From NCBI GenBank assembly GCA_003212695.1, contig QCPC01000009.1, forward strand, positions 1-59,816: DNA of 59,816 nt, written 5' to 3'. The position numbers and the translations under genes were made by a program. The stretch is from Prochlorococcus sp. AG-436-C13. Its GTDB lineage: Bacteria; Cyanobacteriota; Cyanobacteriia; PCC-6307; Cyanobiaceae. The notes below the pieces were generated by a model. That model was not told the DNA's origin. It searched no databases and saw only the letters and a list, made by a program, of their open reading frames with translations. This document shows positions 29,555 through 39,293 of the stretch, piece after piece. How positions within the stretch are numbered: position 1 is the first letter of the stretch; every line of letters starts with the position of its first letter.

Positions 29555-30712
29555 ATGCGCACTCTGATCAATGTTCGAATGCCAAATGCATTTAATTGTG
29601 ATTCTGATGAAAGCTTATGGAAGATAGGCGTTGATCAAAATGGAAAGATTCTTTTTATTGATCCAATGTCTAATGGAAAAATTTTAAATGGGGTTGATTG
29701 GCAAGGAGATTGGCTTAGTCCAAGAGGAATTGATCTTCAAATTAATGGTGGTCTTGGAGTAAGTTTTGCTGATCTTGATATCGAAAAAATACCTAAAATT
29801 TTAGATTTATTGGATCAACTTTGGAGTGATGGTGTAGAGGCTATTGCTCCAACATTAGTTTCTTGCAGTATTCCTGCATTGAGAAGATCTTTGGAAGTTT
29901 TCCGATTAGTTCGAGAGCAAAATTCTAATTTTCGTTGCAGGCTACTTGGTGCCCATTTAGAAGGACCTTTTTTATCAGAGCTTTTTAAAGGAGCGCATGA
30001 TTTTAATTCATTAACTTTGCCAAGTTTGTTCGCATTAAATGAACGAATAAGAAGTTTTGAAAAGGAAATCTTAATAGTGACTCTTGCACCAGAATTAATA
30101 GGTTCCTCAGATGTGATTAAGAAATTAAAAAGTCTTGGCATTATTGTCTCTTTAGGCCATTCTGCAGCCAACTTTGAGATGTCTCATGCTGCGTTTGATT
30201 TAGGAGTAGGAATGCTTACTCATGTATTTAATAGAATGACTGGATTGAATCACAAAGATCCTGGCCCAATTGGGGCAGCATTGATGCAAGGTGAAGTTTA
30301 TATGGGATTAATAGCTGATGGTAGTCATGTACATCCCTCTATTGCATCAATGCTACAAAAATTGGCTCCAGAACAGATTTTTTTAGTGAGTGATGCATTG
30401 CCACCATATGGGTTAAATCAGAAAGAATTTGGATGGAATAATAGAAAATTAATTATCGATAAAGGAGTCTGTAAATTAGAACAAGGAATCTTAGCTGGAA
30501 CCACAATTCCTTTGTTAGATGGTTGCAAGAGAATGGCCTGTTGGACAAATCAACCTTCTTGGTCTATTTGGGCAGCTACGGTTTCACCTCTTGTTGTTTT
30601 ACAAAAGACAAAAAAAATACAAGACTTTTTGCTTGGTAAGTCTTTGAAAGAATTGTTGAGATGGAATTTCAATTTTCAATCTAAAGTACTCAATTGGAAT
30701 CAAGCTAAGTAG
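29555..30712 (+). CDS. nagA: N-acetylglucosamine-6-phosphate deacetylase
   Basis: An amidohydrolase-family TIM-barrel enzyme that deacetylates GlcNAc-6-P, in amino-sugar recycling. Visible motifs are GIDLQINGGLG, the metal-site LGAHLEGPFLS, LGHSAANF, THVFNRM and the catalytic Asp in LVSDALPPYG. The length is 385 aa. No nagB or transport gene is adjacent, so the source is probably peptidoglycan recycling (inference). It is divergent from purE across 57 nt. Confidence 0.88.
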   Translation: MRTLINVRMPNAFNCDSDESLWKIGVDQNGKILFIDPMSNGKILNGVDWQGDWLSPRGIDLQINGGLGVSFADLDIEKIPKILDLLDQLWSDGVEAIAPTLVSCSIPALRRSLEVFRLVREQNSNFRCRLLGAHLEGPFLSELFKGAHDFNSLTLPSLFALNERIRSFEKEILIVTLAPELIGSSDVIKKLKSLGIIVSLGHSAANFEMSHAAFDLGVGMLTHVFNRMTGLNHKDPGPIGAALMQGEVYMGLIADGSHVHPSIASMLQKLAPEQIFLVSDALPPYGLNQKEFGWNNRKLIIDKGVCKLEQGILAGTTIPLLDGCKRMACWTNQPSWSIWAATVSPLVVLQKTKKIQDFLLGKSLKELLRWNFNFQSKVLNWNQAK

Positions 30713-30740
30713 TATCTTCATCTATAAATGATTAATTTCA

Positions 30741-31454
30741 ATGAAAGTAGACGGATTACAAAAGCTTAAGCAGTCTGAGAAGGCTGAGGTTGTTAGTTAC
30801 TTTAATGGCACTGGTTTTGAAAGATGGAATCGAATTTATAGTGATAGTGACAACGTAAATAAAGTTCAGAGAAATATTCGAATAGGACACCAAAAAACTG
30901 TGGATGATGTTCTTTTATGGCTTAAACAAGCTGGTGAAATTAGTGATTCAAGTTTTTGTGATGCTGGATGTGGAGTTGGTAGCCTTTCTTTACCGCTTGT
31001 TGCCTTAGGAGCAAAATCTGTATCTGCAAGTGATATTTCTGCAGCAATGGTTGAAGAAACTAAACGTCGCGCTGAATTAGATGGACTTGATTTAAGCCGA
31101 ATGACTTTCAATATTTCAGATTTAGAAAGCTTAGAAGGCTCTTTTCATACTGTGATTTGTCTTGATGTTTTTATTCATTATCCACAAAAGGCAGCTGAGG
31201 AAATGGTTTTACATCTTTGTAATCTAAGTGAAAAAAGGTTGATTGTTAGCTTCGCTCCATACACACCATTTTTAGCGTTGTTAAAATCAATTGGTCAGTT
31301 TTTTCCTGGCCCTAGTAAAACTACGCGAGCTTATATTCTTAGAGAAAAAGGCATAGTAAATGCTGCAATGAAATGTGGATTTATAGTTAAGCAAAGAAAA
31401 CTTAACCAAGCACCTTTTTATTTCTCACAATTAATTGAATTCGAAAAACAATAA
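30741..31454 (+). CDS. chlM: Mg-protoporphyrin IX methyltransferase
   Basis: Methylates Mg-protoporphyrin IX with SAM on the way to chlorophyll. The SAM-binding DAGCGVG (74-80), the preceding FNGTGFERWNRIY family block and the closing FSQLIEF are ChlM-typical. The length of 237 aa is normal. It follows nagA by 28 nt on the same strand and converges on the response regulator. Confidence 0.95.
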   Translation: MKVDGLQKLKQSEKAEVVSYFNGTGFERWNRIYSDSDNVNKVQRNIRIGHQKTVDDVLLWLKQAGEISDSSFCDAGCGVGSLSLPLVALGAKSVSASDISAAMVEETKRRAELDGLDLSRMTFNISDLESLEGSFHTVICLDVFIHYPQKAAEEMVLHLCNLSEKRLIVSFAPYTPFLALLKSIGQFFPGPSKTTRAYILREKGIVNAAMKCGFIVKQRKLNQAPFYFSQLIEFEKQ

Positions 31455-31473
31455 TTAATAAGAGACTTGTTAT

Positions 31474-32202
31474 TCAAGTAACAAGATGATTTTCCAGAGC
31501 ATATCTAACTAGCTCTGTTCTACTTGATGTTCCTGTCTTGATAAATAGTCTACTTACGTATTTCTCAACATTTCTAATTGAAGTTTCTAGTTGCCTGGCT
31601 ATTTCTTTATTCATTAGTCCTTCTGCCACTAATTGCAGAACACTTGCTTCTCTAGGAGTGAAATTTGGAATAACTAAATCTTTTCTAGATCCATTCGAAT
31701 CACTTTGAGTAAGCATTGATTTGATTTCTGTAATTTGTTTAGCCATTTGACTTACATCTGTATCAGCAAATCGTGCAGCCTCAGCTAGTAATCTGTCTTG
31801 ACGCTGTATAACATTTTTAACCCTTGCCACCATCTCATCAGGATCAAATGGTTTGGCAATGTAGTCATCTACACCAGCTTGGTACCCTTGAGTTCTATCC
31901 ATTGTCATGCCTTTTGCTGTTAGAAAAATCACTGGTGTTCCTCCGAGACGCTCATCTTCTCTTAACTTTTTTAATAGCTCATATCCATCACTTCGAGGCA
32001 TCATTACATCAGTAATAACTACATCCGGAAGTATTTGCTTTGCTTTTTGAAAGCCATCTTCACCATCTATTGCAGTGGATACATCAAAACCTTCATCAAT
32101 TAGGTATGCCTGTACCGCAGACCTAATACCTGGTTCGTCATCAACTAATAAGATTCTGGCCTTTTGTTGATCTTCTTGATTTGGTAGTTGTTGTTCACCC
32201 AT
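31474..32202 (-). CDS. NarL/LuxR-type response regulator (Ycf29-like)
   Basis: A 242-aa two-domain regulator. The receiver (residues ~15-135) has Asp21/Asp22, the phospho-acceptor Asp65 in VVITDVMMPRSDGYE and the conserved LTAKG lysine. A linker of ~35 residues leads to a LuxR/GerE HTH (about 178-236, FTPREASVLQLVAEGLMNKEIA). It resembles plastid/cyanobacterial Ycf29, but I could not confirm orthology. No histidine kinase is nearby, so the partner is unknown. It is divergent from the cysteine desulfurase across a 74-nt gap containing a strong palindrome. Confidence 0.88.
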   Translation of the reverse strand: MGEQQLPNQEDQQKARILLVDDEPGIRSAVQAYLIDEGFDVSTAIDGEDGFQKAKQILPDVVITDVMMPRSDGYELLKKLREDERLGGTPVIFLTAKGMTMDRTQGYQAGVDDYIAKPFDPDEMVARVKNVIQRQDRLLAEAARFADTDVSQMAKQITEIKSMLTQSDSNGSRKDLVIPNFTPREASVLQLVAEGLMNKEIARQLETSIRNVEKYVSRLFIKTGTSSRTELVRYALENHLVT

Positions 32203-32239
32203 AAAAATTTAGAATTTGCTCTAGTAAGGATTATGTAAG

Positions 32240-32259
32240 CAATATCTTTAAGGATATTG
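32240..32259. promoter_or_regulatory. Palindrome between response regulator and cysteine desulfurase
   Basis: CAATATC (32240-32246) and GATATTG (32253-32259) are perfect complements with a 6-nt centre. It lies 18-37 nt upstream of the cysteine desulfurase ATG and 38-57 nt upstream of the response-regulator ATG, an ideal position for a shared operator. It could also form a leader RNA hairpin. No known motif was matched. Confidence 0.4.
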
Positions 32260-32276
32260 GTGTTTTCAAAACTTTC

Positions 32277-33437
32277 ATGAATGAATTAATGAAGAGAACC
32301 CCACTAGCTTTTGACTATCAATCAAGTACACCTTGTGATAATAGGGTTATTGAGGCTATGGCCCCTTATTTATATGAAGTCTGGGGTAATCCTTCTAGCA
32401 TGCAGAATAGTTTAGGAATTCACGCTTCAGCTGCTACAAGTTTTGCAAGAGAAAACTTAGCCTCAATTCTCAAAATAGATCCACAAAGAGTCATTTTTAC
32501 TAGTGGCGCTACTGAAGCTAATAATCTTGCTTTACTAGGTCATGCGAGGTCAAAAGCTTTTGAAAAAGGTACACCTGGTCATTTGATAACACTTTCTACG
32601 GAGCATAATTCTGTCATTGAGCCACTTTTACAATTAAGAAAAGAAGGATTTCGTATTTCAGAGTTAAGACCTAATAGTGATGGTCTTCTCATTTTGGAAG
32701 ATTTAGTTAATGCTTTTCAAGAAGATACTTTTCTAGTTAGTATTATGGCAGCAAATAATGAGATAGGTGTTCTACAACCTATTAAGAAAATAGGATTACT
32801 ATGTAAAGAACGTGGCATATCTTTTCATTGTGATACTGCACAAGCTTTTGGGAACCTAGTTTTTGATATTGATCAAATAGGGATTGATCTTCTTACTATT
32901 AGCGGTCATAAAATATATGGTCCAAAAGGGATTGGTGCATTAATAATTAGTGATAAAATCAAAATCCAACCTTTACAATTTGGTGGTAATCAGGAGAATG
33001 GAATACGTCCAGGAACTTTACCTGTTCCTCTAGTTGTTGGTTTTTCTAAGGCCGCAGAAATTGCACAAGATATGCTTCTGGAAAACATGAAAAGACATGC
33101 AATACTTCGCGATAAATTATGGATTAAGATGCAGAATAAAGTACCTGATATAATACTTAACGGCTCTTTAGAAAAAAGATTACCCAATAATTTGAACTTT
33201 ACTATAAAAGGAGTTAGGGGTACTCAATTACACAAACAATTAAGGCCTTTTATTGCTTGTAGTAGTGGTTCAGCATGTAGTAATGGTAAGCCTTCTCATG
33301 TGTTATTGTCTCTTGGACGTACTAAGCAAGAAGCAGAGGCTTCTTTACGTCTTAGTATTGGTCGATCTACAACGCTCAATGAGATAGATGCAGCAATAGA
33401 AATAATTTCTAGAGAAGTTGATCAACTAAGAAGCTAA
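32277..33437 (+). CDS. Cysteine desulfurase (NifS/IscS-like)
   Basis: A class-V PLP enzyme that takes sulfur from cysteine, for Fe-S clusters or thiolation. The PLP lysine is Lys212 in [10 protein letters not shown], His110 in STEHNSV stacks the cofactor, and Cys334 in [13 protein letters not shown] is the persulfide residue. The class-I loop around Cys334 marks it as IscS/NifS-like, not SufS. Length 386 aa. No iscU or other suf genes are adjacent. It overlaps rsmH tail-to-tail by 4 nt. Confidence 0.94.
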   Translation: MNELMKRTPLAFDYQSSTPCDNRVIEAMAPYLYEVWGNPSSMQNSLGIHASAATSFARENLASILKIDPQRVIFTSGATEANNLALLGHARSKAFEKGTPGHLITLSTEHNSVIEPLLQLRKEGFRISELRPNSDGLLILEDLVNAFQEDTFLVSIMAANNEIGVLQPIKKIGLLCKERGISFHCDTAQAFGNLVFDIDQIGIDLLTISGHKIYGPKGIGALIISDKIKIQPLQFGGNQENGIRPGTLPVPLVVGFSKAAEIAQDMLLENMKRHAILRDKLWIKMQNKVPDIILNGSLEKRLPNNLNFTIKGVRGTQLHKQLRPFIACSSGSACSNGKPSHVLLSLGRTKQEAEASLRLSIGRSTTLNEIDAAIEIISREVDQLRS

Positions 33438-34351
33438 TTCTGGTTATCTTTTCTTCTTGCCAAACGAAACTTTGCACTTCTACTTCGAGGGTTAATTGTA
33501 TTCTCTTTATCGGTTGCGATAATTGGCTTGCGGGTGATTCTTTCTAGACGTTCATCTATATTAAAAGCTGTTTTTACTAATCTATCTTCTAGAGAATGGA
33601 AGCTAATTACACCTATCATTCCTCCAGGTAATAACCAGTTAGGAGATTGATTGAGAAAAGTTTTTAATACGTCTAATTCATTGTTAATAGCTATTCGCAA
33701 TGCTTGAAAAGTTTTAGTTGCAGGGTGAATACGCCTTCTTCGCATTTTTGGTGGATAACAACCTGCTATTGCATATGCTAAAGAAAGAGTCCCTTTATAT
33801 GGACCCTTTGAGGATATGTCTTGTTTTATACGTCTTGCTATTCGTCTGGAAAAACGTTCTTCCCCATATTTATAAATTAAATCTGCTAATTCGTTTTCAC
33901 TCATTTGTTCTATTAATTCATTAGCTTTAAGACCATTTTCAGGATTCATTCTCATATCCAATGGTCCATCCAATCTAAAACTAAACCCTCTTTTTGCTTC
34001 ATCAATTTGTGGGCTGCTAACTCCTAGATCAGCCAAAATGAAAGACACTCTTTTTTTAGGTACAAAATCTGCGAAATTTGATTTGATAATTTTTATTCTT
34101 GAATTAAAAGGATCTAGAGATTTTGATGCAGCAGAAATAGCTATTGGGTCTTGATCTAAACCAATTAGGTGAACATTTGGATGGATTTTAAGTATTGAAG
34201 CAGCATGTCCACCACCACCTATAGTTGCATCCAAAATAGGGCCTTTTTTTAGTACCTCATTAGGAAGTTGGCTAATGGCTTGAATAACTTCATTAAGCAG
34301 TACAGGTGTGTGTTTGAACTTGGATGTAACAATCTTTGATTCTTCTTGCAT
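33434..34351 (-). CDS. rsmH: 16S rRNA m4C1402 methyltransferase RsmH
   Basis: SAM-dependent N4-methyltransferase acting on C1402 in the 30S P site. Motifs include [23 protein letters not shown] (SAM site), [12 protein letters not shown], and [19 protein letters not shown], plus the C-terminal [11 protein letters not shown] and [10 protein letters not shown]. Length 305 aa, typical. In many bacteria rsmH is in the dcw cluster; here it stands apart, convergent with the cysteine desulfurase and divergent from ndhH. Confidence 0.96.
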   Translation of the reverse strand: MQEESKIVTSKFKHTPVLLNEVIQAISQLPNEVLKKGPILDATIGGGGHAASILKIHPNVHLIGLDQDPIAISAASKSLDPFNSRIKIIKSNFADFVPKKRVSFILADLGVSSPQIDEAKRGFSFRLDGPLDMRMNPENGLKANELIEQMSENELADLIYKYGEERFSRRIARRIKQDISSKGPYKGTLSLAYAIAGCYPPKMRRRRIHPATKTFQALRIAINNELDVLKTFLNQSPNWLLPGGMIGVISFHSLEDRLVKTAFNIDERLERITRKPIIATDKENTINPRSRSAKFRLARRKDNQN

Positions 34352-34395
34352 GACTACTTCCTAATATCTAAGTATCTGTTTATATGTGTGGCCAA

Positions 34396-35580
34396 ATGTC
34401 GCAACTTGAAACGCGAACAGAGCCAATGGTGGTCAACTTTGGCCCTCATCACCCTTCGATGCATGGTGTGTTACGGCTAGTAGTCACGCTTGATGGTGAA
34501 GATGTAATTGATTGTGAACCAGTAATTGGATATCTACATCGTGGGATGGAAAAAATTGCTGAAAATAGAACAAATGTCATGTTTGTACCATATGTCAGTC
34601 GTATGGATTATGCGGCGGGAATGTTTTATGAAGCTATTGTTGTCAATGCGCCAGAACGCTTAGCTAATATTTCTATTCCTAAAAGAGCCAGTTATATCAG
34701 AGTCATAATGCTTGAGTTAAACAGGGTTGCGAATCACTTGCTTTGGTTAGGACCCTTTTTGGCTGATGTTGGTGCACAAACTCCGTTTTTCTATATTTTT
34801 AGAGAGCGTGAAATGATTTATGACCTTTGGGAAGCAGCAACGGGTCAAAGATTGATTAATAACAATTACTTCAGGATAGGTGGAGTTGCATGTGATTTGC
34901 CATGGGGATGGTTAGAAAAATGCAAGGATTTTTGCGATTGGTTTGGTCCAAAAATTGATGAATATGAAAAGCTAATTACTAATAATCCAATATTTCGTCG
35001 TCGTATTGAAGGTTTAGGTTCTATATCTAAAGAACAAGCAATTAATTGGAGCCTTTCTGGACCAATGCTTAGAGCTTCTGGGGTTCCTTGGGATTTAAGG
35101 AAAGTAGATAATTATGAATGTTATGACGACTTCGAATGGGACGTAGCTTCAGAAAAGGAAGGAGATTGTTATGCTCGTTATAGGGTAAGAATTGAGGAGA
35201 TGCGCCAGTCTTTAAAGATTTTAAGACAAGCTTGCGAAATGATCCCTGGAGGCCCAACTGAAAATTTAGAGGCTGCTCGTATGGCTGAAGGCAAAGGCAG
35301 CCCTTTTGCAGGCTTTGATTACCAGTATGTTGCAAAGAAGGTTGCCCCAACTTTTAAAATTCCAAATGGAGAACTGTATACACGCCTAGAATCAGGTAAG
35401 GGTGAGATAGGTGTATTTATTCAAGGTAATAATGATGTAACTCCATGGAGATTTAAAATACGTGCTGCTGATTTAAATAACTTGCAAATTTTGCCTCATA
35501 TTCTTAAAGGAGCAAAAGTAGCTGATATTATGGCGATTCTTGGTTCTATAGACGTCATTATGGGCTCAGTTGATCGTTAA
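34396..35580 (+). CDS. ndhH: NAD(P)H-quinone oxidoreductase subunit H (NdhH)
   Basis: The 49-kDa (NuoD-type) subunit lining the quinone pocket of the NDH-1 peripheral arm. Recognised by [50 protein letters not shown] and the terminal IMGSVDR. ATG 34396 gives the family-typical 394 aa; an in-frame ATG at 34384 would add four residues. It is followed after 12 nt by the DHNA-CoA thioesterase gene. Confidence 0.96.
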   Translation: MSQLETRTEPMVVNFGPHHPSMHGVLRLVVTLDGEDVIDCEPVIGYLHRGMEKIAENRTNVMFVPYVSRMDYAAGMFYEAIVVNAPERLANISIPKRASYIRVIMLELNRVANHLLWLGPFLADVGAQTPFFYIFREREMIYDLWEAATGQRLINNNYFRIGGVACDLPWGWLEKCKDFCDWFGPKIDEYEKLITNNPIFRRRIEGLGSISKEQAINWSLSGPMLRASGVPWDLRKVDNYECYDDFEWDVASEKEGDCYARYRVRIEEMRQSLKILRQACEMIPGGPTENLEAARMAEGKGSPFAGFDYQYVAKKVAPTFKIPNGELYTRLESGKGEIGVFIQGNNDVTPWRFKIRAADLNNLQILPHILKGAKVADIMAILGSIDVIMGSVDR

Positions 35581-35592
35581 TACTATTTTCTT

Positions 35593-36054
35593 ATGAAGTC
35601 TACAGATTGGTTGTGCTTACAGCGTATTGTTCGTTTTGGTGATACAGATGCAGCAGGCGTCATACATTTTCATCATTTAATGAGATGGTGTCATGAGTCA
35701 TGGGAGGAAAGCATGAATATCTATGGGATCAAAGCTTTAGATATATTTCCATCCATAATAGATAATAAATCCACATTATCTACTGCTTTACCTATAGTTC
35801 ACTGTGAAGCAGATTTTTTTTCTCCTATTCGTGTAGGTGATGATTTGAGCGTTAAATTGGTACCTACAAAAATTAATTTACGCAGCTTTGAGGTTAAATA
35901 TATCTTTCAACTAAGACAGGATAAAAATGTTGCATCTGCTCTTATTAGACATTTTGCAATTAATACTGCGTTATCTCAAACTTGTAATCTTCCTAAAGCA
36001 ATTGATAGATGGCTTGAAGCATCTTCTCTAAATCAAGTTATTAGTAGTCTTTAG
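35593..36054 (+). CDS. menI: 1,4-dihydroxy-2-naphthoyl-CoA hydrolase (hotdog thioesterase)
   Basis: A 153-aa 4HBT-type hotdog thioesterase. The active-site block FGDTDAAGVIHFHHLMRW places the likely catalytic Asp at residue 19. In cyanobacteria this family hydrolyses DHNA-CoA to DHNA for phylloquinone. The context supports this: menE, menC and menA follow on the opposite strand. The gene overlaps menE tail-to-tail by 14 nt. The CoA substrate is inferred from family and neighbours. Confidence 0.85.
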   Translation: MKSTDWLCLQRIVRFGDTDAAGVIHFHHLMRWCHESWEESMNIYGIKALDIFPSIIDNKSTLSTALPIVHCEADFFSPIRVGDDLSVKLVPTKINLRSFEVKYIFQLRQDKNVASALIRHFAINTALSQTCNLPKAIDRWLEASSLNQVISSL

Positions 36055-37291
36055 CTTTTAGCCAAGATTGCCATTTGTCCATTTCCCATTTTCCTAGGGA
36101 ATTTCTACTAAGTTCAGGACAACTATGCCAGGCAATAGGCCTTTCATAAGGAGGCCATTGTTTAACAATATTTTTAAGTTGTAAAATTGCTTCATTCTTT
36201 TCTGCTTTACCAATACCATCTTTAAATTTGACTAATGCTGCTAGTCTTTCCCCCCACTCCTCATCTTTGATCGGAGTAAGTAATATTATGTCTATTGGCA
36301 TTTCATTTTTTGTTGCTATATCGATTAATCTTGAGTTAATTTGTTCTGTAAAGACAATTTCACCTCCAGAGTTTATAGCACTGTCTCTTCTACCTAGGAT
36401 CTTGATTGCTTGCTTTTGATTTTTATTAATTAATTCAGCAGAATCACCAGACTCCCACCAACCTTCTTTGTTCTCGATTGATTGGATGGTTCCCTTTTTT
36501 ACTAAAACCTTTGCCAATCTTACTGTTTTAATTTGCAAGGCATTGTTTGTCCCAATTCGGAATTGAATATCTTTTAGTGCTATTAGAGAAGAATTTTGAT
36601 TTGATAAAAAATCTGCAGGTGTTTGTACGGCAACCATCGCTGTTGTTTCAGTTGTTCCATAACATGGAGCCAAACGCAGTTTTAACTTTCTTGAGGTGCT
36701 CAATAAATTTTCTGGAATAGCAGAGCCTCCAACCCAAATAATGGAAAACATTTGCAACCAGCGAATTCCTGCGGGATGTTGAATTAGTCTCATTAATTGA
36801 GTTGGCACTAAAGATGTAAGTAATGGTCCTTTATGTGTTCTTATTTGCTCACTATATTTTTTTTCAAGTTTGTTGGGATCATGCATTAATTTAGGATCCA
36901 ACCACATATGCTGTGCTTTCCAACAACGACTTCTCCACCAAGGCATGAAGCCACTTACATGGCATAAAGGTAAAGCATTCAAAATAAAACAATTTTCTGG
37001 ATTATGTCCTTGCTCTTCTAGCCATATCGCTGTTGAAAGGGCTGACTGATTTAAATGATTATATGATAGTAGACATAGTTGATGTTTTCCGCTACTCCCT
37101 CCTCCCTTTAGGATAACTCCTGGGCCTTGAGGAAGACACTTTGCGTTAATATTGCTTTTTTTTATGCCTTTAGCTAACAACTGAACCCATAATCCTTTTC
37201 TTATTTTCTCGCCTAACTCTTTAGAGCAGTTTGGTTGATTGTCAATGTCGCAGATGATTGATGCAACCACGTCTTTCATACAGCCTCCCAA
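36041..37291 (-). CDS. menE: o-Succinylbenzoate-CoA ligase
   Basis: An AMP-forming ligase (416 aa, short as MenE can be) that activates OSB for naphthoate ring closure. Motifs: the P-loop-like LKGGGSSGKHQL near residue 60, CYGTTETTAMVA (the adenylate motif), GWWESGDSAELI and LGRRDSAINSGGEIV. The start overlaps the menC stop by 16 nt on the same strand. Its partners menB and menD are not in the window. Confidence 0.9.
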   Translation of the reverse strand: MGGCMKDVVASIICDIDNQPNCSKELGEKIRKGLWVQLLAKGIKKSNINAKCLPQGPGVILKGGGSSGKHQLCLLSYNHLNQSALSTAIWLEEQGHNPENCFILNALPLCHVSGFMPWWRSRCWKAQHMWLDPKLMHDPNKLEKKYSEQIRTHKGPLLTSLVPTQLMRLIQHPAGIRWLQMFSIIWVGGSAIPENLLSTSRKLKLRLAPCYGTTETTAMVAVQTPADFLSNQNSSLIALKDIQFRIGTNNALQIKTVRLAKVLVKKGTIQSIENKEGWWESGDSAELINKNQKQAIKILGRRDSAINSGGEIVFTEQINSRLIDIATKNEMPIDIILLTPIKDEEWGERLAALVKFKDGIGKAEKNEAILQLKNIVKQWPPYERPIAWHSCPELSRNSLGKWEMDKWQSWLKAKDY

Positions 37292-38247
37292 ACATTATGA
37301 GGATCACTTGAAAAAAGCGGTGTATTTGGTCGCCAACCAGGTGCGAGGCCAGGCTTTGTAGGCGTTTGACTTTTTTGTTGCAAAACAGCTAAATGTTCAA
37401 CCCATCGCATTCCTATGCCTGTTTCAAATGCTGTACTAATTACTCTATAGCCATTTTTGTTTTTTAATTCTTTAAGCAAAATACGTGGGTCACCATCAAT
37501 TAATGGACGTCGAATTTGCCAGCTTCTCCAGGTTTGACGTAATGATGGATCATGAACTAATGATTCATCTAGAGCTACTGGAATATTGGTTGCTAGTTTT
37601 TTTAAACCATAAACATCCTTAGGAGTTAATGGCTGTTCAAGCCATTCCAGACGAGGTTCACTTTGTAATTTAGCAGCCCAATAATTAGCTCGCTTACGGT
37701 CCCATCCACCGTTTGCATCAATTCTAAGTTTGCTATTGCTAGGGAGCATAGAAAGTATCTCTTGCAGCAAGCTTAATTCACGCTCATTTGAGTGATGAGC
37801 AACTTTCCATTTAAAAGTTAACTCTTCTTGTGAGTTAGCTTTTTGACTGATTATTGAGTCTAAAGTTTTTAAAAGTAGAGATTCATTAGTCGGTAATAAT
37901 ATTGCTGATGATGGGCCTTTTAGCCCTTTTTGAGTGGCTTCATTTCCAATTAAAGAATCTATTTCTCCTAGAGCTGCTCCAAATCCAAAGCTAATAACTC
38001 CTGGACCTTTTGTTATTGTTTGCTCTAATTGATAGCGTGAAGGTGTATTGCCTAAATCACGAAGTATTTGAGCACAGATCTTTTGTTCAGATGATTTAAA
38101 TGGAGAGACTTCTCCCCAACCTGATTTACCTGCTTCACTTTGTAGTCTTATAAGCCATCCTTGTCTTTTTTTAATTACCCCTTGTGAAGTTTGTAGAAGA
38201 TTTAGAAGGTTGAATGAAAAGAATTTAATTGATAATTTAAAAATCAT
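37276..38247 (-). CDS. menC: o-Succinylbenzoate synthase
   Basis: An enolase-superfamily dehydratase that makes OSB from SHCHC. The 323-aa protein shows the KxK lysine pair in TFKWKVAHH and the metal ligands in RIDANGGWD, LEWLEQPL and VALDESLV, plus TAFETGIGMRW near the C-terminus. It is in line with menA (28 nt upstream) and menE (overlapping). MenC diverges strongly between lineages, so the call rests on motif order and men context. Confidence 0.9.
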   Translation of the reverse strand: MIFKLSIKFFSFNLLNLLQTSQGVIKKRQGWLIRLQSEAGKSGWGEVSPFKSSEQKICAQILRDLGNTPSRYQLEQTITKGPGVISFGFGAALGEIDSLIGNEATQKGLKGPSSAILLPTNESLLLKTLDSIISQKANSQEELTFKWKVAHHSNERELSLLQEILSMLPSNSKLRIDANGGWDRKRANYWAAKLQSEPRLEWLEQPLTPKDVYGLKKLATNIPVALDESLVHDPSLRQTWRSWQIRRPLIDGDPRILLKELKNKNGYRVISTAFETGIGMRWVEHLAVLQQKSQTPTKPGLAPGWRPNTPLFSSDPHNVWEAV

Positions 38248-38275
38248 TTCTTGCTAAATAGTTAGATCTATCAAT

Positions 38276-39214
38276 TTATATGAATCGACCTAGAGCCAAA
38301 CCCAAGCTAATTCCTATTCCATTCAAAGATTGAAAGCGTAATGCTAAAAATTTGCTTTCACTAATTAATAATGGCTTATTGTGATTTTTTTTGAGTAATT
38401 GGATTAAGGCTATTGCAGGTGGCAAGCCAATAGCTCCTAGTAATGCTGTAATTGGCCATTGGCCTTTTAAAATAGGAATAACTTCTAATCCAATACTTAT
38501 AATTACAAACCAGGGTACTAACTGCGCAGCTCTTTTAGTTCCAAGAAGAACTAATAATGTTTTTTTACCGTTAGCAGAATCTTCGAGTACTTGATGAAAA
38601 TTTGCGCAAAATAATACCAATGTTGTTGCTACGGCAGGACCTGCGCCAAGAGTAAATGCTTTTTCCCAAGGAATATTTTTTAGATTAGGAGAGAGTACTA
38701 ATAAAGCAGCAGCTGTTGCTAAGGGCCCAAATGCAATCCAGCACAAAGGTTCTCCCAGTCCTTGATACCCAAGACGAAAAGGTGGGCCTTGATAAAGATA
38801 GCCAAGAAAGCAACTTCCTAAAACCAATAAAAAAACAGCAAAGTGACTGCGTAACGAAAGTAAAAAAATCAATCCAAGACCTAAACAAAGTATGCAATTA
38901 GCTAAATTTCTTATTAAGCGTCGTTTCCCCGTAAGTGCAATAACAGAGTGGAGTTTGAATTTATCAACCCCTGTAGCGTCATCAAAAAGATCATTAGTTA
39001 AATTCTCCCAAATCAAAAGCAAAATAGATGCAATAAGAAAGCCAAATAGTTGATCTAACAGAAGACTTTCTCTGGCTCCATATTTCCATCCAGCTGCTAA
39101 AACAATTGGCATCACTGCAACCGAATATAAAGGCCATTTAATTGCTTTTTTCCACAAAGCCTTTCTTTCTCTCTGAGAAGAATGAAGTGATGCAACATCA
39201 TTTTTGTCTTTCAT
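38276..39214 (-). CDS. menA: 1,4-dihydroxy-2-naphthoate phytyltransferase
   Basis: A UbiA-family integral membrane prenyltransferase that attaches phytyl to DHNA, giving the phylloquinone precursor for photosystem I. The 312-aa protein has about eight helices. The first Asp-rich motif is NLTNDLFDDATGVDK (~70-84), and the second block is NFHQVLEDSANGKKTL. It heads the menA-menC-menE reverse-strand run. It is divergent from menF across 79 nt. Confidence 0.92.
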   Translation of the reverse strand: MKDKNDVASLHSSQRERKALWKKAIKWPLYSVAVMPIVLAAGWKYGARESLLLDQLFGFLIASILLLIWENLTNDLFDDATGVDKFKLHSVIALTGKRRLIRNLANCILCLGLGLIFLLSLRSHFAVFLLVLGSCFLGYLYQGPPFRLGYQGLGEPLCWIAFGPLATAAALLVLSPNLKNIPWEKAFTLGAGPAVATTLVLFCANFHQVLEDSANGKKTLLVLLGTKRAAQLVPWFVIISIGLEVIPILKGQWPITALLGAIGLPPAIALIQLLKKNHNKPLLISESKFLALRFQSLNGIGISLGLALGRFI

Positions 39215-39293
39215 AGGATTTTGAATTCCCCCTCCTAATCTGAGTTACGATTTATACATTTGCTTAGTCTCTTTGATTATTGCTTAATTCGGT

